From Lonepinella koalarum (GTDB lineage Bacteria; Pseudomonadota; Gammaproteobacteria; Enterobacterales; Pasteurellaceae), in contig NZ_CP170642.1 in assembly GCF_042926695.1 (NCBI RefSeq), positions 620,001 through 684,000 of the forward strand: a DNA stretch of 64,000 nt, read 5' to 3'. Under the pieces are notes generated by a model. That model did no database searches. It had not been told where the DNA came from and worked only from the letters and a program-made list of their open reading frames with translations. The translations under genes were made by a program, and so were the position numbers. Below are positions 45,801-53,664 of the stretch, in pieces (position 1 is the first letter of the stretch; every line of letters begins with the position of its first letter).

Positions 45801-45914
45801 AATGATTTAGGTTTATTAGACGAGACCAAACAAATTGCGTCACCATGGGTAGATTGGGTTTGTGGATCGGCAGTAAGACAAGGATTGCCGGCAAAATTGC
45901 GTAAAATTATTTAG
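42825..45914 (+). CDS. ttrA: Tetrathionate reductase molybdopterin subunit TtrA
   Basis: A 1029-residue molybdo-bis(MGD) enzyme that reduces tetrathionate to thiosulfate in the periplasm. A true twin-arginine signal (NRRNLLKTGIALGGAAAFG) starts the protein. The N-terminal Fe-S cluster motif is CNTQCQGCWTLC. HGSYCGVSYRAG probably supplies the molybdenum ligand cysteine. GTSPAQSGNPFKRQARQ and the C-terminal dinucleotide-binding block (TMNNLDAESLGIKQGDVVEL) follow. It is the last gene of ttrBCA, followed within 60 bp by dsbD. Confidence 0.95.
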   Translation: MNRRNLLKTGIALGGAAAFGVGYAPKIKEVTEGLMNRGNSGVTTQDAVHGNSLLPEYAVNNQQLLSNANQVVCNTQCQGCWTLCGVRARVDLAENKVLRINGNPYHPLSGDEFLDFNQSIHQAQLSVAGEQGLAGRSTACARGAAFLDGVQSPYRLTQCLKRVGKRGAGKWQSISFEQLVNEVVYGGDLFGEGHVDGLLAIRDLTTPVSAENPEFGAKVNQLFVTHAGPEGRQPLLQRFANNSFGTINFASHGSYCGVSYRAGSAAFMNDFDKNSHAKPDWDYAEFILFMGTSPAQSGNPFKRQARQLAKMRAENDNFEYVYVAPRLELTGTQATQNNRWVPIKSGGDLSLALGMLRWIIENERYNADYLQIPSLESMQKANGVSFCNATHLFIADSTHKRYGQAVRLDDVIAREPPEKPNDGDILVKDQQSGEFIAARDCQTAVLFVDDLVTFKDGSQVQVKSAFHLLKDSCFRFELAEYAEQCGVSVQIMQDLAKKFTSYGHKASVVSHGGTMHSNGFYTTWALLLLNAMVGNMNKKGGMSMAGGKFRDFAPAPRYDLANFPDMVKPKGMNLARSKRHYEQSSEFKRKVVNGENPYPAKAAWYPFVGGQMTEMISSALQGYPYTIKAWISHMTNPIYGMAGLKYQIEEQLKDPTLLPLFIAVDAFMNETTALADYIVPDTHNFESWGFSTPWAGVPTKASTARWPIVQSRNQKTASGETVCMESFIIAIAKQMQLAGFGDNAIADKEGNTYPLNRSEDFFLRAAANVAFDGKQPVNDASREDLLLTGVQRLMGEFEKTLKPEEVLKVATIYCKGGRFAPYQSAWDGENMQPKWSNCLQIWNETVAKARHFANGKHYHGCPTYFEPQFSDNSLLESHYPAKDWPFKLISFKSNLMSSITAPILRLHAIKPVGLVTMNNLDAESLGIKQGDVVELSTPTGRVNVQIMTIAGIMQGTIAIEHGYGRTQSGAKSYFIDGKEVKGHAQIKQGININDLGLLDETKQIASPWVDWVCGSAVRQGLPAKLRKII

Positions 45915-45973
45915 TTTTAATGGGAGATTATCTAGGTTAATATAAAGAAAATTTCTTGATATTACCAAAATCT

Positions 45974-47698
45974 ATGAAAAAATATTTAACTTTTTTTATC
46001 CTGTTATTGATCAGCATTTCAAGCCAAGGGAATTTATTTTCGAATAAAACCTCGTTCTTGCCTGCTGATCAAGCTTTTCAGTTTTCTGCACAAAACCAAA
46101 ATAATCAATTGATCTTACATTGGCTAATTGCAGACGGCTATTATTTATATAAGCAAGAAATTACTGCTAGTATAAAAAATGGTAAACTAGGTGAGTTGCA
46201 ATTTCCACAAGGGGAAGTATATCAAGATGAATTTTTTGGTGAAACAGAGATTTTTCGCCATGAGTTAAGTGTGATTTTGCCTGTGCTAGAAAGCCATGAA
46301 CTCACTCAATTAACCGTGACTTATCAAGGATGCACGAAAGGATTATGCTATCCGCCAGAAGAAAAAATCATTGACTTGGCGAGTTTTCACTTTGATTTGG
46401 AAAAAAGTGCGGTTAAAAACACCGCAGTTTCCCAACATATCAGCGAACAGAATCAACTTGCAGATAGCTTGTTTAAGTCTCAATATGCCGTCTTGGGGTT
46501 CTTCCTATTAGGCTTAGGACTTGCTTTTACACCTTGCGTATTGCCGATGTTGCCGTTACTTTCAGCTATCGTGATTGGACAGCATGAACGCCCATCAATG
46601 TGGCGAGCCTTGGGGTTAAGCTTTATTTATGTGCAAGGCATGGCATTAACTTATACTTTGCTAGGGCTGATCGTAGCGGCTATTGGGTTGCCGTTCCAAC
46701 AAGCGTTGCAAAGTCCACCGGTATTAGTAGGTTTATCCGTATTATTTGTGTTATTGGCATTGTCAATGTTTGGCGTGTTTACCTTACAATTGCCGAGTGG
46801 GTTACAAACCAAAATTAGCCAAATCAGCCAAAAACAGCAGTCAGGGGCATATTTTGGTGTGTTTGTGATGGGCGCATTAGCTGGGCTAGTGGCTTCCCCT
46901 TGCACCACCGCACCGCTTTCGGGGGCATTGTTATATGTCGCACAAACTGGTGATCTATTTATTGGTGCCATTACCTTGTATTTATTAGCCTTAGGTATGG
47001 GCGTGCCGTTGATTTTAGTGACGCTGTTTGGTAATCAAATTTTGCCTAAATCGGGAGATTGGTTAAATACAATCAAACAGCTATTTGGTTTTATTTTGTT
47101 GTTATTACCGGTGATTTTATTAGAACGTGTTTTTGTTCAATGGGCCTTGGAATTATGGGCGGTGTGGTTGATTACGTTTACTTGTTGGATTGCGCATAAG
47201 CGGTATTGGCTTGGCGTGATAGTGGCGTTATTGATGTTTTTTGTTATACAGCATTTTAATTTGTTGAGTCATTATGTTGTCAACGAACAAAGTGCGGTGC
47301 AAAAAAGAGCAAATTTTAAACCGCAGTTTATGCAAATTTCAACCCTGAGTGAATTAGAACAAACATTGAAGAATAATCCTAAATCGGTAGCAATGCTCGA
47401 TCTTTATGCCGATTGGTGTGTCGCTTGTAAAGAATTTGAAAAATATACCTTTAGTGATGCAACGGTTATGCAGGATTTTGAGAAGATCTTATTATTACAA
47501 ATAGATATGACCAAAAATAGTCCTGAAAATCAGAAACTCATGGAAAAGCTAAAGGTGTTGGGATTGCCGACGATTTTATTTTTTAATCAACAAGGACAGG
47601 AAATTTCAGGATCAAGAGTGACAGGATTTATGCCCGCAGATAAATTTCATCAATGGTTGTTAAATTTAATTTTTAACAATAATGAAAAGGTTTTTTAA
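45974..47698 (+). CDS. dsbD: Thiol:disulfide interchange protein DsbD
   Basis: Carries electrons from cytoplasmic thioredoxin to periplasmic thiol proteins. The 574 residues start with a signal peptide (YLTFFILLLISISS), an N-terminal domain with GCTKGLCYPPE, an eight-helix membrane domain with the reactive cysteines in FTPCVLPMLPL and SPCTTAPLSG, and a C-terminal thioredoxin domain with DWCVACKEF. Both interdomain linkers contain an inverted pair of uptake signals (46405-46429 and 47290-47328). It may help maturation of the nearby Cys-rich ttr products, but this is only proximity. Confidence 0.95.
   Translation: MKKYLTFFILLLISISSQGNLFSNKTSFLPADQAFQFSAQNQNNQLILHWLIADGYYLYKQEITASIKNGKLGELQFPQGEVYQDEFFGETEIFRHELSVILPVLESHELTQLTVTYQGCTKGLCYPPEEKIIDLASFHFDLEKSAVKNTAVSQHISEQNQLADSLFKSQYAVLGFFLLGLGLAFTPCVLPMLPLLSAIVIGQHERPSMWRALGLSFIYVQGMALTYTLLGLIVAAIGLPFQQALQSPPVLVGLSVLFVLLALSMFGVFTLQLPSGLQTKISQISQKQQSGAYFGVFVMGALAGLVASPCTTAPLSGALLYVAQTGDLFIGAITLYLLALGMGVPLILVTLFGNQILPKSGDWLNTIKQLFGFILLLLPVILLERVFVQWALELWAVWLITFTCWIAHKRYWLGVIVALLMFFVIQHFNLLSHYVVNEQSAVQKRANFKPQFMQISTLSELEQTLKNNPKSVAMLDLYADWCVACKEFEKYTFSDATVMQDFEKILLLQIDMTKNSPENQKLMEKLKVLGLPTILFFNQQGQEISGSRVTGFMPADKFHQWLLNLIFNNNEKVF
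46405..46429. repeat. Inverted uptake-signal pair in dsbD, first linker
   Basis: AAGTGCGGT (46405-46413) faces ACCGCAGTT (46421-46429), 7 bp apart. The second copy is the variant form. It codes for the linker between the periplasmic N-terminal domain and the membrane domain. Confidence 0.8.
47290..47328. repeat. Inverted uptake-signal pair in dsbD, second linker
   Basis: AAGTGCGGT (47290-47298) faces ACCGCAGTT (47320-47328). It codes for the linker between the membrane domain and the thioredoxin domain. Again one member is exact and the other is the variant. Confidence 0.8.
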
Positions 47699-47800
47699 CA
47701 AATCTTTTATTTATTAACTAAGAGAAATAGGTATAATACTTATACCGTATATTTTTATTCGGTTTATTTTGTTGATTTTATTATTAAAAAGGAAAGTATT

Positions 47801-48208
47801 ATGGATTCATTAAATAAATATTCCCCTTATGCATTAGCGTTGTTACGTATTATGGCGGGTTACATGTTTTTATTACATGGCACCGCGAAATATTTTGAAT
47901 TTCCCATGTCCATGACTGGTGGAAATGGTGCAGTACCTGTATTTTCTATGTACGGTATTGGTGGGATTTTAGAAATTACTGGTGGTATCTTATTGATTTT
48001 AGGTCTATTTACTCGCCAAGTAGCATTTTTATTGTCCGGTATGATGGCTGTCGCTTATTTTCATGTGCATGCAATCCCTGCGGATAATTTATTTTTACCC
48101 TTGACTAATAAAGGCGAACTCGCTGCATTATATTGCTTTGCCTTTTTCTATATTTTCTTCCAAGGGGGCGGTGCTTTTGCGTTAGACAATAAACGTAATC
48201 AAAAATAA
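47801..48208 (+). CDS. DoxX family membrane protein
   Basis: A 135-residue protein with four hydrophobic segments. The family landmarks are ALLRIMAGYMFLLHGTAKYF, IGGILEITGGILLILGLFTR and MMAVAYFHVH. DoxX-family proteins are small inner-membrane proteins with proposed redox-related roles, but no firm function can be given. The stop overlaps an uptake signal (48208) and is followed by a strong terminator, so it forms a single-gene unit. Confidence 0.88.
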   Translation: MDSLNKYSPYALALLRIMAGYMFLLHGTAKYFEFPMSMTGGNGAVPVFSMYGIGGILEITGGILLILGLFTRQVAFLLSGMMAVAYFHVHAIPADNLFLPLTNKGELAALYCFAFFYIFFQGGGAFALDNKRNQK

Positions 48209-48228
48209 CCGCACTTTATGTAAAATAG

Positions 48229-48263
48229 AAAGCCTGTGTTCGGAGAGAATACAGGCTTTTTTT
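48229..48263 (+). terminator. Rho-independent terminator after doxX
   Basis: A perfect 9-bp stem (AAAGCCTGT with ACAGGCTTT) and a 13-nt loop is followed by a T-run. Confidence 0.85.
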
Positions 48264-48280
48264 ATTTATCCAGTACATAA

Positions 48281-48302
48281 ACGCAACCGTTTGCGTTATA
48301 AT
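48281..48302 (+). promoter_or_regulatory. PurR operator and -10 element before purH
   Basis: ACGCAACCGTTTGCGT (48281-48296) matches the PurR consensus ACGCAAACGTTTGCGT at 15 of 16 bases. A perfect TATAAT (48297-48302) follows immediately, so bound PurR would block the promoter. The -35 is poor. This supports purine repression of purH. Confidence 0.88.
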
Positions 48303-48342
48303 GCACGCTGATTTTTTTATTTACTTTCAAAGGAATATTTCA

Positions 48343-49944
48343 ATGCAATCAAATCGTCCTATTCGTCAGGCGTTATTAAGCGTTTCCGATAAAAACGGTA
48401 TCGTGGAGTTTGCACAGGGTTTAGTGCAACGTGGGGTGAAATTATTATCAACAGGTGGCACGGCGAAATTGTTAGCAGATAGCGGTTTAGCGGTAACCGA
48501 GGTGTCTGATTATACTGGCTTTCCCGAAATGATGGACGGGCGAGTAAAAACCTTACACCCAAAAGTGCATGGTGGCATTTTAGGTCGCCGTGGCACAGAT
48601 GATGCGATTATGCAACAACATCAAATAGAGCCGATAGATATGGTGGTGGTGAACCTTTATCCGTTCGCTCAAACTGTCGCAAAACCCGATTGCACCTTAG
48701 CCGATGCAGTAGAAAATATTGATATTGGTGGACCAACCATGGTGCGATCTGCGGCGAAAAACCATAAAGATGTGGCGATTGTGGTAAATAATCAAGATTT
48801 TAATGCCATTCTTGCCGAAATGGATAAAAATCAAAATAGTTTAACCTTAGAAACCCGTTTTGATTTGGCGATTAAAGCCTTTGAACATACCGCCCAATAT
48901 GACAGTATGATTGCTAATTATTTTGGGAAATTGGTGAAACCTTATTTTACGGCGGATGAAGAAGATCCTAATCAAAATTGCGGTGAATTTCCCCGTACTT
49001 TAAACTTGAATTTTATTCGTAAGCAAACTATGCGTTACGGCGAAAACAGCCACCAAAATGCCGCATTTTATGTGGAACAAGATGTCAAAGAAGCCAGCGT
49101 TTCCACTGCCAAACAATTACAAGGCAAAGCCCTATCGTATAACAATATTGCGGATACAGATGCAGCGTTAGAATGCGTGAAATCCTTTGCCGAACCTGCT
49201 TGTGTGATTGTTAAACATGCCAATCCTTGTGGCGTGGCATTGGGCGAGACTATTTTGACAGCCTACGATCGGGCTTATCAAACAGATCCAACTTCTGCCT
49301 TTGGGGGGATTATCGCCTTTAACCGTGAATTAGACGAGCAAACGGCGAAAGCCATTGTAGAACGTCAATTTGTGGAAGTGATTATTGCACCGAAAGTATC
49401 GCAAGGTGCCATTGATGTGGTGAAAACGAAGAAAAACGTGCGTTTATTGGCATGTGGTGAATTTAGTCAAACGCAGCAACGTTTAGATTTTAAACGGGTG
49501 AACGGTGGTTTGTTGGTGCAAGATGCAGATTTAGGTATGGTCGGTATGGATGATTTGAGAGTTGTCAGCAAACGTAAACCGACAGAAAAAGAATTACAAG
49601 ATTTATTATTCTGCTGGAAAGTAGCGAAATTCGTTAAATCCAACGCCATTGTTTATGCCAAAGATAACCAAACTATCGGTATCGGTGCAGGGCAAATGAG
49701 CCGAGTTTATTCCGCCAAAATTGCAGGCATTAAGGCACAAGATGAGGGCTTGAATGTGGCGGGTTGCGTAATGGCATCTGATGCGTTTTTCCCGTTCCGT
49801 GATGGTATTGATGCAGCAGCAAAAGTGGGGATTGAATGTGTGATTCACCCCGGTGGTTCAATGCGGGATCAGGAGGTGATTGATGCGGCGGATGAGCATG
49901 GGATGGTGATGGTGTTGACTAAGATGCGACATTTCCGTCATTAA
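48343..49944 (+). CDS. purH: Bifunctional AICAR transformylase/IMP cyclohydrolase
   Basis: Catalyses the last two steps of IMP synthesis. The 533 residues begin at ATG 48343 with an N-terminal cyclohydrolase (methylglyoxal-synthase-like) domain (ALLSVSDKNGIVEFA, STGGTAKLLAD, HPKVHGGILGRR) and continue with the AICAR transformylase domain (YGENSHQNAAFY, KHANPCGVALG, SDAFFPFRDGID). It is controlled by the PurR box upstream. A 576-bp palindromic island separates it from purD, with which it forms one operon in enterobacteria. Confidence 0.97.
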   Translation: MQSNRPIRQALLSVSDKNGIVEFAQGLVQRGVKLLSTGGTAKLLADSGLAVTEVSDYTGFPEMMDGRVKTLHPKVHGGILGRRGTDDAIMQQHQIEPIDMVVVNLYPFAQTVAKPDCTLADAVENIDIGGPTMVRSAAKNHKDVAIVVNNQDFNAILAEMDKNQNSLTLETRFDLAIKAFEHTAQYDSMIANYFGKLVKPYFTADEEDPNQNCGEFPRTLNLNFIRKQTMRYGENSHQNAAFYVEQDVKEASVSTAKQLQGKALSYNNIADTDAALECVKSFAEPACVIVKHANPCGVALGETILTAYDRAYQTDPTSAFGGIIAFNRELDEQTAKAIVERQFVEVIIAPKVSQGAIDVVKTKKNVRLLACGEFSQTQQRLDFKRVNGGLLVQDADLGMVGMDDLRVVSKRKPTEKELQDLLFCWKVAKFVKSNAIVYAKDNQTIGIGAGQMSRVYSAKIAGIKAQDEGLNVAGCVMASDAFFPFRDGIDAAAKVGIECVIHPGGSMRDQEVIDAADEHGMVMVLTKMRHFRH

Positions 49945-50051
49945 TTGGAAATCGGTTTCGCCCGATGGGCGACCATACTTTCTTTTGCTTGTGCAAAAGA
50001 AAGTAGGCAAAGAAAAGCACACCCCGACTTCACCGCTTTTCTTCGCTTATT

Positions 50052-50120
50052 TGGTATTTTCTTCACGCTAAATTTTGAACTCGCTACGCTCAGACATGCA
50101 AAATTTAGCTAAAAATACCA
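50052..50120. repeat. Left long hairpin of the island
   Basis: Stems TGGTATTTT/AAAATACCA and GCTAAATTTTG/CAAAATTTAGC enclose a 21-nt loop that contains ACTCGCTACGCTCAGAC (50079-50095). Confidence 0.85.
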
Positions 50121-50343
50121 AAACGCTCAGGCGGCTCAGACGGGGACCCCGATCAGATGACAGAAGACAGAAAACAGAAATAAAATTGTAGGGGCGTATT
50201 GCATACGCCCTGTTAAAAACGGAGCGTGATTTTGGGGTGGATATTTGGTCTGCCTTTACGTTATTAACAAAATCACCGTCTGAGCGATTTATTGGGCGTA
50301 TGCAATACGCCCCTACGTTTGTAACGGGTCCCCGTCTTTGCCG

Positions 50344-50435
50344 CCTGAAAATGCTTAAATTTGTAGGAAAAGTTGTACTGTCTGAGCGTAGCGAGTTTAC
50401 AACTTTTCCGTTAAGCAAATTTAAGTATTTTCAGG
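50344..50435. repeat. Right long hairpin of the island
   Basis: A 20-bp outer stem (50344-50363 with 50416-50435, one G-T pair) and a perfect 12-bp inner stem (50366-50377 with 50398-50409) enclose a loop with GTCTGAGCGTAGCGAGT (50380-50396), the exact reverse complement of the left loop. Confidence 0.85.
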
Positions 50436-50558
50436 AAACAAGGCAAAATCGGGGTCGCCTTTCTTTTTGCTTACTTTTTCTTTGGCGAAGCAAAGAAAAA
50501 GTAAGTCGCCATCGGCGAAACCCGATTGTAAAAATTGTAATTAAAAAAAGGAAACAAA

Positions 50559-51848
50559 ATGAACATACTCATCATCGGAAATGGCGGTCGCGAACACGCC
50601 CTCGCTTGGAAAGTCGCCCAATCTCCCCTTGCCTCAAAAGTCTTTGTCGCCCCCGGTAATGCGGGAACCGCCAGAGAAACTGCGGTGCAAAATGTGGCGA
50701 TTTCTGCTACTGATGTTCCAGCATTAGTCAAATTTGCTCAAGATAACCAAATCGGTTTAACTATCGTGGGTCCTGAAGCTCCGTTAGTCGTTGGTGTGGT
50801 GGATGCTTTTGAACAAGCAGGGTTAACCATTTTCGGACCACGTCAATCTGCCGCACAGCTGGAAGGCTCAAAAGCCTTTACCAAAGATTTTTTAGCTCGT
50901 CATAATATCCCAACGGCGGAATATCAAAATTTCACGGAAATTGACCCTGCCCTTGCTTATATTCGTGCAAAAGGTGCGCCGATTGTGATTAAAGCAGATG
51001 GTTTAGCGGCTGGCAAAGGTGTGATTGTGGCAATGACCTTAAAAGAAGCCGAAGATGCAGTATGTGATATGTTAGCGGGTAATGCCTTTGGTGAAGCGGG
51101 TAGCCGAGTGGTGGTGGAAGAATTTTTGGACGGTGAAGAAGCCAGTTTTATTGTCATGGTAGACGGTGAACACGTTGAACCCATGGCGACCAGTCAAGAC
51201 CATAAACGTGTCGGTGAAAATGATCAAGGCTTGAATACTGGCGGAATGGGCGCGTATTCACCTGCGCCTGTGGTAACCCGCGAAATTCATCAGCGTGTTA
51301 TGGAACAAATTATTTACCCAACCGTACGTGGCATGGCAGCGGAAAATAATGTGTATAAAGGCTTTTTATATGCGGGTCTAATGATTGATAAAAACGGTCA
51401 GCCAAAAGTGATCGAATTTAACTGCCGTTTTGGTGATCCTGAAACTCAACCGATTATGATGCGTTTGCAATCAGATTTAGTGGAACTTTGTTTGAAAGCC
51501 TGTCAAGGAGAGTTAGATCAGGTGAAATCACAATGGGATCCGAAACCAGCCTTAGGTATTGTGTTGGCAGCAGAAGGCTACCCAGCGGATTATCGCAAAA
51601 ATGATGAAATTCACGGTTTGCCAACGGAAAACAAAGCCGATGAAAAAGTGTTCTTGGCTGGTGTGGCGGAAAAAGACGGCAAGCTGGTGACTAACGGCGG
51701 ACGTGTACTTTGTGTGACAGCATTAGGTCATAGCGTGTTTGAAGCCCAACAGAAAGCCTTGCAATTAGCTGAACAAGTGAATTGGACGGGACGTTTTTAT
51801 CGCCGTGATATTGGCTATCGTGCCGTAGCGAGAGAGCAAACGAAATGA
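50559..51848 (+). CDS. purD: Phosphoribosylamine--glycine ligase
   Basis: The second step of purine synthesis (GAR synthetase). The 429-residue ATP-grasp enzyme begins ILIIGNGGREHALAWK and has the signature blocks FTKDFLARHNIPTAEY, IVIKADGLAAGKGVIVA, GEEASFIVMVDG and EFNCRFGDPETQP, where metal and ATP are bound. No PurR box was seen directly before it; AAAGGAAA provides the RBS. Its promoter, if separate from purH, would have to lie in or read through the palindromic island. Confidence 0.97.
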   Translation: MNILIIGNGGREHALAWKVAQSPLASKVFVAPGNAGTARETAVQNVAISATDVPALVKFAQDNQIGLTIVGPEAPLVVGVVDAFEQAGLTIFGPRQSAAQLEGSKAFTKDFLARHNIPTAEYQNFTEIDPALAYIRAKGAPIVIKADGLAAGKGVIVAMTLKEAEDAVCDMLAGNAFGEAGSRVVVEEFLDGEEASFIVMVDGEHVEPMATSQDHKRVGENDQGLNTGGMGAYSPAPVVTREIHQRVMEQIIYPTVRGMAAENNVYKGFLYAGLMIDKNGQPKVIEFNCRFGDPETQPIMMRLQSDLVELCLKACQGELDQVKSQWDPKPALGIVLAAEGYPADYRKNDEIHGLPTENKADEKVFLAGVAEKDGKLVTNGGRVLCVTALGHSVFEAQQKALQLAEQVNWTGRFYRRDIGYRAVAREQTK

Positions 51849-51962
51849 AGATGAAAATAATTCATCTAAAATCTGAAAAATTAACAATGAAATTTTAATT
51901 AAAAAAAGCGGTAGAAAAGAGTAAACTATCAACATTCATCTCCAACTTAGAAAGGAAAATCT

Positions 51963-53228
51963 ATGTTTAAAAAATCTGTCACCATTGAAAATTACGATCC
52001 TATTTTATGGCAAGCCATTCAAGATGAAAACCGTCGTCAAGAAGAACATATTGAATTGATTGCCTCTGAAAACTATGCTAGCCCATTAGTGATGGCAGCG
52101 CAAGGCTCACAATTTACCAATAAATATGCGGAGGGTTATCCGAGTAAACGTTATTACGGTGGTTGTGAATATGCGGATATTGTTGAGCAATTAGCCATTG
52201 ATCGTGCCAAACAATTATTTGGGGCGGATTATGTCAATGTGCAACCGCACTCAGGTTCACAAGCCAATGCAGCGGTATATATGGCGTTAATTAAACCGGG
52301 TGACACGATTTTAGGCATGGACTTAGCCCATGGTGGTCACTTAACCCATGGGGCGAAAGTGAGCTTTTCGGGCAAGATCTACAATTCCGTGTTATACGGT
52401 ATTACCGCAGACGGTTTAATTGATTATGAAGATGTGCGTCAAAAAGCCCTTGAGTGCCAACCAAAAATGATCGTAGCAGGTTTTTCTGCTTATAGCCAAG
52501 TGGTGGACTGGGCGAAAATGCGCGAAATTGCAGATGAAGTGGGCGCTTATTTATTTGTCGATATGGCACACGTAGCAGGTTTAATCGCTGCTGGCGTTTA
52601 TCCAAATCCATTACCACACGCCCACGTTGTGACCACAACCACACACAAAACCTTAGGCGGTCCACGTGGTGGCTTGATTTTGTCTTCTTCTGGTGATGAA
52701 GAAATGTACAAAAAATTCCAATCTGCGGTATTTCCAGCCGGTCAAGGCGGTCCATTAGTGCATATCATTGCGGCAAAAGCCGTCTGTTTTAAAGAAGCAC
52801 TTGAACCAGAATACAAAGTGTATCAACAAAACGTGGTGAAAAACGCCAAAGCCATGGTAGAAGTGTTTAAATCTCGTGGTTATGATGTGGTCTCTAACGG
52901 CACTGAAAACCATTTATTCCTTGTCAGTTTTGTGAAACAAGGTTTAACAGGTAAAGCAGCGGATGCGGCATTAGGTCGTGCCAATATTACGGTCAATAAA
53001 AACGCTGTACCAAATGATCCACAAAAACCATTTGTGACATCTGGCATTCGGGTCGGTACGCCATCTGTCACACGTCGTGGTTTCACTGAAAAAGATGTGG
53101 TTGAGTTAGCTGGTTGGATGTGTGATGTGTTAGATGCCATTGGCAAAGATAACGAAGAAGCAGTGATTCAAGCCACTAAAGCGAAAGTGTTGGAAATTTG
53201 TAAACGTTTGCCGGTTTATGAAAAATAA
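51963..53228 (+). CDS. glyA: Serine hydroxymethyltransferase
   Basis: Interconverts serine and glycine and charges tetrahydrofolate, feeding one-carbon units to the purine pathway encoded next door. The 421 residues include ELIASENYASPLVMAAQGS, TNKYAEGYPSKRYYGGCE, the PLP-lysine motif VVTTTTHKTLGGPRGG, and SGIRVGTPSVTRRGF. The length is typical. A good terminator follows. Confidence 0.97.
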   Translation: MFKKSVTIENYDPILWQAIQDENRRQEEHIELIASENYASPLVMAAQGSQFTNKYAEGYPSKRYYGGCEYADIVEQLAIDRAKQLFGADYVNVQPHSGSQANAAVYMALIKPGDTILGMDLAHGGHLTHGAKVSFSGKIYNSVLYGITADGLIDYEDVRQKALECQPKMIVAGFSAYSQVVDWAKMREIADEVGAYLFVDMAHVAGLIAAGVYPNPLPHAHVVTTTTHKTLGGPRGGLILSSSGDEEMYKKFQSAVFPAGQGGPLVHIIAAKAVCFKEALEPEYKVYQQNVVKNAKAMVEVFKSRGYDVVSNGTENHLFLVSFVKQGLTGKAADAALGRANITVNKNAVPNDPQKPFVTSGIRVGTPSVTRRGFTEKDVVELAGWMCDVLDAIGKDNEEAVIQATKAKVLEICKRLPVYEK

Positions 53229-53250
53229 ATAGTGAAATTTGCGAGTAAAA

Positions 53251-53278
53251 AGCGGTGATGGTAAATCACCGCTTTTTT
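53251..53278 (+). terminator. Rho-independent terminator after glyA
   Basis: A perfect 9-bp stem (AGCGGTGAT with ATCACCGCT), a 5-nt loop and a T-run. It separates glyA from the toxin-antitoxin pair. Confidence 0.9.
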
Positions 53279-53335
53279 GCTTGAATAATTTTTTGAAAAG
53301 AGTAAACTCATCAGGTATGATGAATAAGGATGATT

Positions 53336-53659
53336 ATGTTTGAATTAATTGTTTTGAGGCAAGCGGAAAAAGAGCTAGATAAATTACCGGATAATTTACA
53401 GGCTAAAACACTTAACGCAATGGCGGAGTTACAAAAATTTGGTTACGAATTGCACGAACCAGTCGTTAGACATATCCGAGATGGTCTTAAAGAATTGAGA
53501 GTTTCTGCTACTGAAGGAAATTCTCGTAGTTTCTTCTTCTTTGAAAGAGATAACAAAATAATCGTTGTTCATGTTTTACAAAAGAAAACGCAAAAGACAC
53601 CACAACAAAGTATTGATTTGGCATTAACTAGAATGAATGATTACAAGAAAAAAGGATAG
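53336..53659 (+). CDS. higB: HigB/RelE-type toxin
   Basis: A 107-residue toxin of the RelE/ParE superfamily, phage-derived Gp49/HigB branch. It has VLRQAEKELDKLP at the start, HIRDGLKELRVSATEGNSRSFFFFERDNKIIVVHVLQKKTQK as scattered conserved positions, and a basic C-terminus. Such toxins cleave mRNA on ribosomes. ATG 53336 has AAGGA 6 bp upstream; ATG 53330 overlaps that RBS and is less likely. The antitoxin follows 5 bp later, the toxin-first order typical of higBA. Confidence 0.88.
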   Translation: MFELIVLRQAEKELDKLPDNLQAKTLNAMAELQKFGYELHEPVVRHIRDGLKELRVSATEGNSRSFFFFERDNKIIVVHVLQKKTQKTPQQSIDLALTRMNDYKKKG

Positions 53660-53664
53660 ACGTT

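Larger units (their letters stand above)
49951..50526. repeat. 576-bp nested palindromic island between purH and purD
   Basis: This gap has no credible gene. It is built of inverted repeats inside one another: outer arms of about 80 bp (49951-50030 and 50446-50526), each holding a perfect hairpin (13-bp stem 49976-50005; 15-bp stem 50470-50505); two large hairpins (50052-50120 and 50344-50435); GC-rich arms (50130-50149 and 50326-50345); and perfect 23-bp core arms (50188-50210 and 50294-50316). Short frames in it that read ...SERSEF... are by-products of the repeat. The core arms recur at 31176-31239. Confidence 0.88.

Noticed and set aside
50068..50418. Short open frames on both strands in the purH-purD gap, reading ...SERSEF...
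   Set aside because: They are translations of the inverted-repeat island and have mirrored sequences on the two strands; they have no ribosome-binding sites or domain content.
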